Part shown: one piece after another, positions 5,000 through 10,380 of the stretch | Position numbering within the stretch: position 1 is the first letter of the stretch | Layout: each line of letters begins with the position of its first letter | Assembly: GCA_023423475.1 (NCBI GenBank) | Contig: JAFAFN010000075.1 | Span: 1 to 10,380 of the forward strand | Reading direction: 5' to 3' | Source of the DNA: Actinomycetes bacterium | GTDB taxonomy: Bacteria > Actinomycetota > Acidimicrobiia > Acidimicrobiales > Microtrichaceae | DNA length: 10,380 bases | Made by a program: the position numbers and the translations under genes | The notes under the pieces: generated by a model | The model's database searches: none | What the model was told of the DNA's origin: nothing | What the model saw: the letters and a program-made list of their open reading frames with translations, nothing else

Positions 5000-5970
5000 G
5001 CGGGGGCGAAGAGGGTGCGGAACGCTCGCAGCTCTCGTTCGATGTCACCGCCCATCGGGGCGTACATGAACTCCGAGACCCCCGACGCAGCGGTCTCGTC
5101 GAGGCGCGTCCGCAGCTGATCGGCGGTGCCGGTCCACGTCGTGGCACCGATCAGGTCGCCGGTGACCGCGGCGCGGTCGCGCTCGGTCATGCCGACGAAG
5201 TGCTGCTCGTGGGTGAACAGGTGGCGCTCCCGCGCGTCGAACTGCTCGACCGCGTCGCGCCACTGGGGGCCACCCTCGAACCCGTCGAGCAGCTCGGGAC
5301 CCGCCTCGTACATCCCGTGGAACACCACCGCGGCACCCGGCCCCGCGGCATCGAGCACCCGCTCGGAATCGAGCGACTCGCCCGATTCGAGCAGCGTGCC
5401 GTAGGCGAACAACGCGGACCAGTCCCATCCCGGCTGGGCGCCGAAGATCGACACGACGCCGGCCGCACCGATGTCCTCGGCCACCGCGAGCCCCTTGGGT
5501 CCGTTCGCTCCGACCAGGATCGGCGTGGAGCACGGGCGATCGGCGACGTAGCCGTCAGGGTGGATCATCCGGGCGGGAGCACCGTCGATCTCGACGGTCT
5601 CACCGCGCAGCAGGCCGGTGAGCTGGCGCAGGTAGGTGTCGGTCGCCTTCCACGTCATGGGTCGCTGGCCCATGACGAACCGGCCGGTGAAGCCGGTGCC
5701 GAGCGCCGCGGCGGTCCGACCGGGTGCGAGCTGTTCGAGCGTGGCGATGGCCGAGGCGTTGACCATCGGGTGGCGCAACGACGGCACGAGGACCGCAGGA
5801 CCGAGTCCGATCGTCGACGTCGCGTCCGCACAACGAGCCAGTGCCATCCAGCAGTCGCCGAACAGGGCGGGGGAGTCGTACACCCACAGGCGCGTGTAGC
5901 CGAGGTCCTCGGCGAGTGCCGCCAGCTCTGGCAGGTCCGGACGTGGGGCGAAGGCGCAGCTGAGTTCCAT
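4993..5970 (-). CDS. LLM-class (luciferase-like) flavin/F420-dependent oxidoreductase
   Basis: A 325-residue cytosolic protein of the bacterial luciferase-like superfamily, a TIM-barrel fold using FMN or the deazaflavin F420. Supporting segments in order are ELAALAEDLGYTRLWVYDS near the start; IGLGPAVLVPSLRHPMVNASAIATLEQLAPGR (about 54-85), the family's most recognisable block; ALGTGFTGRF; PILVGANGPKGLAVAEDIGAAGV; and a C-terminal helix region with TADQLRTRLDETAASGVSEFMYAPMGG. Length and motif order are normal. The substrate cannot be predicted, and F420 use is plausible only from the probable actinobacterial host. The start is ATG 5970; no Shine-Dalgarno is obvious, but TAGGTT eight bases upstream could be a -10 for a near-leaderless transcript. 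It lies 64 bp downstream of the lipoprotein gene on the same strand, so co-transcription is also possible. Confidence 0.88.
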   Translation of the reverse strand: MELSCAFAPRPDLPELAALAEDLGYTRLWVYDSPALFGDCWMALARCADATSTIGLGPAVLVPSLRHPMVNASAIATLEQLAPGRTAAALGTGFTGRFVMGQRPMTWKATDTYLRQLTGLLRGETVEIDGAPARMIHPDGYVADRPCSTPILVGANGPKGLAVAEDIGAAGVVSIFGAQPGWDWSALFAYGTLLESGESLDSERVLDAAGPGAAVVFHGMYEAGPELLDGFEGGPQWRDAVEQFDARERHLFTHEQHFVGMTERDRAAVTGDLIGATTWTGTADQLRTRLDETAASGVSEFMYAPMGGDIERELRAFRTLFAPAT

Positions 5971-6034
5971 CGGCGCGGAACCTAGCGGCGACGCCAGGCA
6001 TCGTGCGGTGTCGATGGTGGGGTGGCGATCTGTC

Positions 6035-7120
6035 TCAGTCGTCGGACGAGCCGGGTGCCGGCTCCGCGTCGATGCGGAACCCGGTCGCCGCGCTGCCGGT
6101 CACCACGAGCTCCTTGCCAGCAACCCCGGGTGTCGACGTCTCGATGAGCGAGGCCGGCACGGCAGCGCCGACCGCCAGGTCCGACACCGCGACCGACGGG
6201 ACGTCGGGGAGCCGGAACGTGACCGATCTGCCCGAGTCGATCGTGGGTGACGTGATCGCCGGCTCGCCCCAGATCATCGCGGCGACGCGCATGCCGCCGA
6301 GACGGAGGTGGTTGTCGACCACGACGGAGTCGCGTGGGGCGTACCCCGGGCTGACCCACAGCTCGTCGCCGGACATGCCCTGGACGTACTCGAGGCGCAT
6401 CCCCGCCACCACGTCGCGCTCCGGCGTCCAGTTCCCCCAGGTGTCGGACGCCGAGACCTTGGCCGTGAGCCTGTAACGGGACGGCGGCGCGGTGAACTCC
6501 CATGAGGTCCCCGGGGGGAGACTCGCCGAGGTGGTGACGAGCGAGGTGAGGGGCGTCTCGGTGGGCCAGAAGAGCGCGACGGTCACCTCGTCGGCGCTGT
6601 CGTTGCGGATCGTCATGGACTGCGTCGACGCAGCGATGTCGTCGATCGTCAGCGTGGCGTCGGTGAACGTGGAGGGGAGCTCGCCGCTGGTGAGGTCGAC
6701 CACCATGCGCACGGACCCGTCGGTCGGATCGTGCTCGAAGGAGTCGATCACCACGACCGCGGTCGCCCGGGTCCCGTCTGCGGTGACGTGGGTGAGCACC
6801 GCGTTGGGCGTGGCATCTGCGAACGCGTCGTCGAACGCCTCGGCGAAGCCGGCGAGGCCGAGCTGAGCGACCCGTCGAGACGGCCGGTCCTCGACGAGCA
6901 GCAGCTCATCGAGGCCCTCCAGCGTGACGACGCCGTCGTCGAAGGTGCCCTTCGCCGCGCTCGTCGCGAAGAACGCGGGCTTGCCTCCGCCGGCCTCTTC
7001 GTCACCCGTTCGCGGCGTGTCGCTGCTCGACTCCCACTGGGTGTCATCGGTGCAGGCGGCCAGCAACGCCGCACCGACGAGGAAGGCGCAGAGCGTGAGG
7101 ATCCGGGCTCGGGTTCGCAT
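6035..7120 (-). CDS. Secreted lipoprotein of unknown function
   Basis: A 361-residue protein with a clear lipoprotein signal: a basic start MRTRAR, a hydrophobic stretch and lipobox L20-A-A-C23. The lipid anchor would place it on the outer face of the membrane. A low-complexity, acidic linker follows. The first globular part contains GTFDDGVVTLEGLDELLLVEDRPSRRV and ATPNAVL, which resemble a secreted bacterial family with a DRPxR motif whose function I do not know. The rest (about 165-350) appears beta-rich, with TMTIRNDSADEVTVALFW and PGTSWEFTAPPSRYRLTAKV typical of beta-sandwich folds. The start at 7120 is preferred because it directly precedes the signal peptide; an upstream GTG at 7183 would bury the signal. 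It is divergent from the iron-binding lipoprotein gene and shares its promoter region, so iron may regulate both. Confidence 0.75.
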   Translation of the reverse strand: MRTRARILTLCAFLVGAALLAACTDDTQWESSSDTPRTGDEEAGGGKPAFFATSAAKGTFDDGVVTLEGLDELLLVEDRPSRRVAQLGLAGFAEAFDDAFADATPNAVLTHVTADGTRATAVVVIDSFEHDPTDGSVRMVVDLTSGELPSTFTDATLTIDDIAASTQSMTIRNDSADEVTVALFWPTETPLTSLVTTSASLPPGTSWEFTAPPSRYRLTAKVSASDTWGNWTPERDVVAGMRLEYVQGMSGDELWVSPGYAPRDSVVVDNHLRLGGMRVAAMIWGEPAITSPTIDSGRSVTFRLPDVPSVAVSDLAVGAAVPASLIETSTPGVAGKELVVTGSAATGFRIDAEPAPGSSDD

Positions 7121-7194
7121 CCGGTCCGATCGGTCGCATCGTGGCCGAAGTGAGCGCCAACCGATCGAAATGATATTCAGCACCCTTTATATCA

Positions 7195-7212
7195 CTAGGT
7201 AAGACTACCTAG
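7195..7212. promoter_or_regulatory. DtxR/IdeR-like iron box, 18-bp variant
   Basis: CTAGGTAAGACTACCTAG has perfect 7-bp arms around AGAC. It resembles the 19-bp DtxR/IdeR consensus TWAGGTWAGSCTWACCTWA but is one base shorter in the right half. It lies 10 bp before the ATG of the siderophore-binding lipoprotein and within the AT-rich divergent promoter patch (about 7165-7205), so Fe(II)-loaded DtxR-family repressor would block transcription. A role of a manganese-type (MntR) relative is possible. Confidence 0.7.
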
Positions 7213-7222
7213 CGTCGCCGGG

Positions 7223-8263
7223 ATGACTCGACGGTGGAACCACGACGGACCGGCTGCATGGCATCGGGGCCATCTCCTCGCGAGCGCGGCACGGCGACAG
7301 CGACTGCTCGGCGCCGTGACCCTTGCGGCGGTGGTGAGCTGTCTGCCGGTCGCCTGCAGTTCGGCGGACGGCTCGGACCGAGCAGCGCCTGCCGGCAGCG
7401 GCGAGACGATCGAGCACAAGTTCGGGACCACCGAGGTGCCCGAGGACCCCGAGCGGGTGGCGACCGTCGGATGGAACGATCAGGACGTCGTGCTCGCGCT
7501 GGGCGTCGTGCCCGTGATGACCCGGGCGTGGTTCGACAGCTACGACCAGCTGCCGTGGGTCGTCGAGGCGACCGGTGGCGAGCCCCTTCCTGTTGCGGGC
7601 GGTGACGGCATCAACTTCGAGGAGATCGCCGCGTCGGACCCCGACGTGATCTTCGCCATGTACGAGGCGATCGACGAGCCGACCTACGAGAAGCTCTCGG
7701 AGATCGCCCCCACGGTCATCCAGTCCGACGACTACCCCGACGAGGAGACGCCGTGGGACGTGCAGCTGCGCACGACGGGCAGGGCGCTCGGCAAGGAGGA
7801 CGAGGCCGACGCGCTGCTCGCCGAGGTGGACGACCGGATCTCGACCGCGGTCGAGCAGCACCCCGAGTTCGCCGGCAAGGTCTTGGCGGTCGACTTCGGT
7901 CCCGAGAGCGGCGGTCACTACCTGATCGGCAGCGGCGACCCTCGCCGTGCGCTCTTCGACGCCCTCGGCTTCGAGGCCCCGTCGCACGAGGGCGACCTGA
8001 GCGAGGAGCGACTCGACGAGCTCGACGCCGACGTGCTCTTCGTCAACGGTGCGACCCGGGAGCAGATGTTGGCGTCGCCGACGTTCGCTGCGGTCCCGGT
8101 CGTCGCGGAGGATCGTGCGCTGTACACATCGTTCGACTCGTCCCTGGGTGGCGCGCAGGCCTACAGCGGACCGACCGCACTCATCCACGCGCTGGACGTG
8201 CTGGTCCCACAGCTGGCGAACGCGGTGAACGGCCAGCCGGTGACCGACCTCTCCGACGCCTGA
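7223..8263 (+). CDS. Iron-siderophore ABC transporter substrate-binding lipoprotein
   Basis: A 346-residue protein of the FecB/FhuD/TroA-like class of binding proteins that capture ferric siderophores outside the membrane. Recognisable segments are EHKFGTTEVPEDPERVATVGWNDQDVVLALGVVPV, FEEIAASDPDVIFAMY, YEKLSEIAPTV, LGKEDEADALLAEVDDRI and the C-lobe LSEERLDELDADVLFV. The N-terminus is long (about 25 residues) with ARRQRLLGA before a hydrophobic stretch. The cysteine at C40 (VVSC) fits the lipobox better than C45 (PVAC). The twin arginines could also allow Tat export. An iron box lies directly upstream, supporting iron-repressed expression. No permease or ATPase gene is adjacent; both flanking genes run the other way, so it must work with a transporter encoded elsewhere. 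No good Shine-Dalgarno is seen. Confidence 0.9.
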   Translation: MTRRWNHDGPAAWHRGHLLASAARRQRLLGAVTLAAVVSCLPVACSSADGSDRAAPAGSGETIEHKFGTTEVPEDPERVATVGWNDQDVVLALGVVPVMTRAWFDSYDQLPWVVEATGGEPLPVAGGDGINFEEIAASDPDVIFAMYEAIDEPTYEKLSEIAPTVIQSDDYPDEETPWDVQLRTTGRALGKEDEADALLAEVDDRISTAVEQHPEFAGKVLAVDFGPESGGHYLIGSGDPRRALFDALGFEAPSHEGDLSEERLDELDADVLFVNGATREQMLASPTFAAVPVVAEDRALYTSFDSSLGGAQAYSGPTALIHALDVLVPQLANAVNGQPVTDLSDA

Positions 8264-8273
8264 GCGGAGCCGG

Positions 8274-8486
8274 TCAACCGCGCTCCTCGATGCGCCAGGT
8301 CGCGATGCCAGCCCCGAAGCTGGCGCCGAGTCCGATGCCGACGCCGAGACCGAGCACGAGGTTGTCCGTCAGCACCCCGAAGAGGACCCCGAGCACGATG
8401 CCGATGGCGGTTCCCACCGAGATCGCCAGGGCCATCGTGGCGCCGGGGTCGGTCGTGGTGTCCTGGCCGGGGTCGTCGGTGTGCAT
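8274..8486 (-). CDS. Small two-helix membrane protein
   Basis: A 70-residue protein of unknown function. A hydrophilic, Asp/Thr-rich head (MHTDDPGQDTTTDPGAT) is followed by two glycine-rich hydrophobic stretches (about 18-38 and 43-62) separated by TDN. It ends in a charged tail, WRIEERG. The small-residue spacing (GTAIGIVLGVLFG, GLGVGIGLGASFGAG) suggests tight helix packing of the glycine-zipper kind. The start at 8486 is chosen because AGGAGG lies about six bases upstream; a 16-residue longer reading frame from 8534 lacks this. It is convergent with the siderophore-binding gene, ten bases away, and divergent from the DUF1059 gene. Confidence 0.75.
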   Translation of the reverse strand: MHTDDPGQDTTTDPGATMALAISVGTAIGIVLGVLFGVLTDNLVLGLGVGIGLGASFGAGIATWRIEERG

Positions 8487-8513
8487 GTTCGCCTCCTGGT
8501 CGTCGGTGCGGTA

Positions 8514-8529
8514 CCCGGAGGGATCCGGG
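8514..8529. promoter_or_regulatory. Small inverted repeat upstream of the membrane-protein gene
   Basis: CCCGGA (8514-8519) and TCCGGG (8524-8529) are perfect 6-bp arms around GGGA. The element lies in the 162-bp divergent gap, 28 bp upstream of the minus-strand start at 8486. It could be an operator or a leader hairpin; in GC-rich DNA such short repeats also occur by chance. Confidence 0.2.
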
Positions 8530-8583
8530 CCCAATCGCCGTTCGGCCGGGATCGATCAGGATCGAAGAAGCACGCGTCCGCTC

Positions 8584-8626
8584 GACGGTCGTACCGTCAT
8601 CGACAGGTGGTCCGCGGGAACCCGCG
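8584..8626 (+). promoter_or_regulatory. Two short inverted repeats before the DUF1059 gene
   Basis: GACGGT/ACCGTC (8584-8589, 8593-8598) is a perfect 6-bp repeat with a 3-nt centre. CGCGGG/CCCGCG (8613-8618, 8621-8626) is a second one with an AA centre. They sit 50 and 22 bp before the ATG at 8649. The first is a plausible operator and the second a leader hairpin; neither matches a regulator I recognise. Confidence 0.25.
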
Positions 8627-8648
8627 ACCCGACCGAAGGTGAGGACCC

Positions 8649-8885
8649 ATGAAGACGATGACGTGCCGGCAGCTGGGCGGACCCTGTGACCACGAGCACC
8701 ACGGCGAGACCGCTGACGACGTGATCAACCTCCAGGACCAGCATCTCAAGGACGCCGTCGCCGCGGGTGGGTCGGATCACGAGAAGGCGGCGAAGGAGAT
8801 GAAGAGCCGCTGGAGGCGGCCCGTGTCCGGCCTCAAGTGGTACAACGCAGCGAAGCGCGACTTCGCCGAACTGCCGGAGGACTGA
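8649..8885 (+). CDS. DUF1059 family small protein
   Basis: A 78-residue soluble protein. The opening MKTMTCRQLGGPCDHEHHGE followed by TADDVINLQDQHLKDAV is the hallmark of DUF1059. The family is made of small proteins with a conserved TCRxLGGxCD start and no established biochemical role. C6, C13 and the histidines at 15, 17 and 18 could form a metal site. The C-terminal half (SRWRRPVSGLKWYNAAKRDFAELPED) extends the usual short form and is basic and aromatic. The GAGG five bases before the ATG supports the start. The stop is two bases before the next ATG, and that gene's Shine-Dalgarno (GGAGG, 8876-8880) lies inside this coding region, so the two are an operon. Confidence 0.85.
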   Translation: MKTMTCRQLGGPCDHEHHGETADDVINLQDQHLKDAVAAGGSDHEKAAKEMKSRWRRPVSGLKWYNAAKRDFAELPED

Positions 8886-8887
8886 AG

Positions 8888-9280
8888 ATGGCCGATGAGA
8901 CGGGCCCCACGCCCAGCGAGCTGATCGATCAGCGCATCGCCGAGCTCGGCGACTGGCGGGGCGAGACACTCGCCAGGATCAGGGCGGTCGTGAAGGCAGC
9001 GGACCCCGACGTGGTCGAGGAGTGGAAGTGGCGCGGGGTCCCCGTCTGGTACCACGACGGCCAGATCACGACAGGAGAGACCCACAAGAAGGTCGTGAAG
9101 ATGACCTTTGCGAAGGGTGCGTCGCTCGAGGATCCCGCGGGGTTGTTCAACTCGAGCCTCGACGGCAACGTGCGCCGGGCCATCGACTTCTTCGAGGGCG
9201 ACGAGGTGGACGAAGCGGCGTTGACGGCCCTGTTGCACGAAGCGATCGCGCTCAACGAGGCGAAGCCGGCGAAGAAGTAG
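8888..9280 (+). CDS. DUF1801 family protein
   Basis: A 130-residue soluble protein. DPDVVEEWKWRGVPVWYHDGQI, then KVVKMTFAKGASLEDPAGLFNSSL and GNVRRAIDFFEGDEVDE, match the DUF1801 fold (YdhG-like; some relatives are proposed iron chaperones or frataxin-like). The start at 8888 has GGAGG seven bases upstream; a longer frame beginning at 8837 would overlap the DUF1059 coding region and has no ribosome binding site. Its job is unknown. It is translated just after the DUF1059 protein and ends four bases from the convergent DoxX gene. Confidence 0.85.
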   Translation: MADETGPTPSELIDQRIAELGDWRGETLARIRAVVKAADPDVVEEWKWRGVPVWYHDGQITTGETHKKVVKMTFAKGASLEDPAGLFNSSLDGNVRRAIDFFEGDEVDEAALTALLHEAIALNEAKPAKK

Positions 9281-9284
9281 CGCG

Positions 9285-9755
9285 TCAGCGCTCGGGTCGC
9301 CGGCGGAGCCATGCCCAGGCGCCGGTCGACCACAGCGCCCACAGCACCAGCACCGGCTGGAAGAACAGTCGGGCGAAGCGCTTGGCGTCGGTGTCCAGAC
9401 CGAAGCCGTCCTTGTGCTCGACGAACTGGGCGATGTTGCCGGGGAAGATCACCACGAAGAAGCCGGCCACGACGAGGCCGACCGCCGCCCGTCGACGTCG
9501 GCCGACGAGGATGAGCGCGGCACCGAGCAGGAGCTCGACGACGCCGGAGACCAACACGACGGCGTCGTCGTCGACGGGGAACCAGCCGGGCACCTGGGCC
9601 TGGAACTCCTGTCGCTGCACGGTGAGGTGCCCGGTCCCCGCGAGCAGGAGCGCTCCGCCGAGTGCCCAACGTGCGATGGTCCTGCCCCGATCCTCGCTGC
9701 CGGCGGTGTCGGGTTCGCTGCGGTCGATCTCGGTCGAGTCACGCTGGTCGGTCAT
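9285..9755 (-). CDS. DoxX-like integral membrane protein
   Basis: A 156-residue protein with an acidic cytoplasmic head (about 1-24, rich in D/E/S). Four likely membrane helices follow: around ARWALGGALLLAGTGHL, VVLVSGVVELLLGAALILV, AAVGLVVAGFFVVIFPGNIAQF and LFFQPVLVLWALWSTGAW. PGWFP, PGNIAQF and FQPVLVLWALW are typical of the DoxX/MauE-like family, which is linked loosely to thiol or redox metabolism without a defined activity. The start at 9755 has AGGAG about seven to eight bases upstream. It is divergent from the AraC-type regulator gene, which may control it. Confidence 0.82.
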   Translation of the reverse strand: MTDQRDSTEIDRSEPDTAGSEDRGRTIARWALGGALLLAGTGHLTVQRQEFQAQVPGWFPVDDDAVVLVSGVVELLLGAALILVGRRRRAAVGLVVAGFFVVIFPGNIAQFVEHKDGFGLDTDAKRFARLFFQPVLVLWALWSTGAWAWLRRRPER

Positions 9756-9780
9756 GGTGCTCTCCTGCCCGTTCGGTCCC

Positions 9781-9836
9781 GGTTCCGAACCTGAACGGCC
9801 GGCTCCGTGAGCCGTGCTCCTGGGGATGTGGACATC
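9781..9836. promoter_or_regulatory. Two inverted repeats in the doxX-araC divergent gap
   Basis: GGTTCCGAACC (9781-9791) is an 11-bp perfect inverted repeat and GATGTGGACATC (9825-9836) has 5-bp arms around GG. They lie 26 bp before the doxX start and 54 bp before the regulator start respectively. Either could bind a regulator that acts on both genes. AraC-type proteins usually bind asymmetric sites, so a dimeric regulator of another type is equally possible. Confidence 0.3.
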
Positions 9837-9889
9837 TTGCCCCGACCGCGGCGACCGTAGCGTCCCCTCCCGCGGGCGAGACTGTGGGG

Positions 9890-10345
9890 GTGACGTCGAC
9901 CGCACGGCCCGTACCGATCGAGCTGATCCCGCACCTGCGCGACGCCCGCGACCACATCGATCGGCACTTCGCCGAGCCGCTGGACCTTGACCTGCTCGCC
10001 TCGGTCGCCGGGATCTCGCGGCATCACCTGGTCCGCTCCTTCGGTTCCGTCTACGGCGAACCTCCGATGCGCTACGCCACCCGTCGCCGCATCGAGCGGG
10101 CACAGGACCTCCTGCGCTCGGCGAACCTGACGGTGACCGAGATCTGCATGGTCGTGGGCTACTCGAGCCTCGGGTCGTTTTCTTCGCGCTTCCGGGAGCT
10201 CACCGGGGAGTCACCCGTCGAGTACCGGGAGCGCTACGCCCGTGATGGCGCCCCCCGCATCCCCGGCTGCTTCCTGTTCATGCGAGGGGTCGTCGAGCTC
10301 GACCATCGACCTCCGGTCGGCGACGCCGACCTCGACGACACCTGA
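9890..10345 (+). CDS. AraC-type transcriptional regulator, stand-alone DNA-binding form
   Basis: A 151-residue protein consisting almost only of the AraC DNA-binding domain, like MarA/SoxS in size and without a ligand-binding domain. The first helix-turn-helix lies around DLDLLASVAGISRHHLVRSF (about 32-51). The linker helix has RRRIERAQDLL. The second lies at about 81-113, with the conserved VGYSSLGSFSSRFRELTGESPVEYR. The C-terminal tail contains RIPGCFLFMRG; I recall such tails in AraC regulators encoded next to VOC/glyoxalase-like genes, but no such gene is in the window. Start choice is uncertain: GTG 9890 is used, GTG 9884 is possible, and no strong ribosome binding site precedes either. 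The gene is divergent from doxX. Confidence 0.85.
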   Translation: MTSTARPVPIELIPHLRDARDHIDRHFAEPLDLDLLASVAGISRHHLVRSFGSVYGEPPMRYATRRRIERAQDLLRSANLTVTEICMVVGYSSLGSFSSRFRELTGESPVEYRERYARDGAPRIPGCFLFMRGVVELDHRPPVGDADLDDT

Positions 10346-10380
10346 GCGCTGACGTGCGCGACGCTGACGAGGTCCTGCAC

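Noticed and set aside
5654..5676. Perfect 8-bp inverted repeat GTCATGGG/CCCATGAC with 7-nt loop
   Set aside because: It lies inside the LLM coding sequence and encodes an ordinary V-M-G-Q-R-P-M-T stretch; two nearby Met codons explain much of the symmetry.
5200..5985. Plus-strand open frame of 261 codons opposite the LLM gene
   Set aside because: Antisense shadow; the minus-strand frame carries continuous luciferase-like family motifs, while the plus frame shows none.
7205..8188. Minus-strand open frame of 327 codons opposite the siderophore-binding gene
   Set aside because: Shadow of a well-supported binding protein with a lipoprotein signal and iron box; no recognisable domain in the antisense frame.
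8613..8626. CGCGGG/CCCGCG hairpin as a riboswitch or attenuator
   Set aside because: It is too small, with no conserved aptamer, leader peptide or T-tract; it is listed only as a short inverted repeat.

Overview
The window is a GC-rich chromosomal segment with dense, short-spaced genes and GTG/TTG starts beside ATG. It encodes a SUF iron-sulfur assembly locus with an embedded Rieske protein, an LLM-class flavin/F420 oxidoreductase, DoxX, DUF1059 and DUF1801 proteins, and a DtxR/IdeR-like iron box. Together these suggest a high-GC actinobacterium, possibly of the class Acidimicrobiia. The class assignment is inference; the SUF layout and the iron box are read directly. No phage, insertion sequence, CRISPR, tRNA or rRNA was seen.

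Left part (1-4877): the end of sufB is followed by an unusually structured 177-bp gap. It holds a hairpin around the stop, a G-quadruplex-type tract, a 42-bp palindrome and a 25-bp triplication. Next come a minus-strand PAS-GGDEF protein with a degenerate active site, a small four-cysteine protein that looks leaderless, and an EVE/PUA-like protein. Then a compact, translationally overlapping unit sufD-Rieske-sufC begins behind its own promoter region with an inverted repeat. The SUF genes are therefore split: sufB lies apart from sufD and sufC, and no sufS or sufU follows sufC.

Middle (4878-8263): a 111-bp concentric palindrome made of four copies of a 16-bp core sits exactly between convergent sufC and an LLM oxidoreductase gene. 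Upstream of the LLM gene on the same strand is an uncharacterised lipoprotein. It is divergent from a siderophore-type iron-binding lipoprotein, with an iron box between the two. No permease or ATPase of an iron transporter is present.

Right part (8264-10380): a small two-helix membrane protein; a DUF1059-DUF1801 pair that is probably one operon; a DoxX-type membrane protein; and a short stand-alone AraC-type regulator divergent from doxX. The window has an iron/redox flavour (SUF assembly, Rieske protein, iron uptake lipoprotein). The most unusual features are non-coding: the four-core palindrome at 4889-4999 and the structured sufB 3' region.
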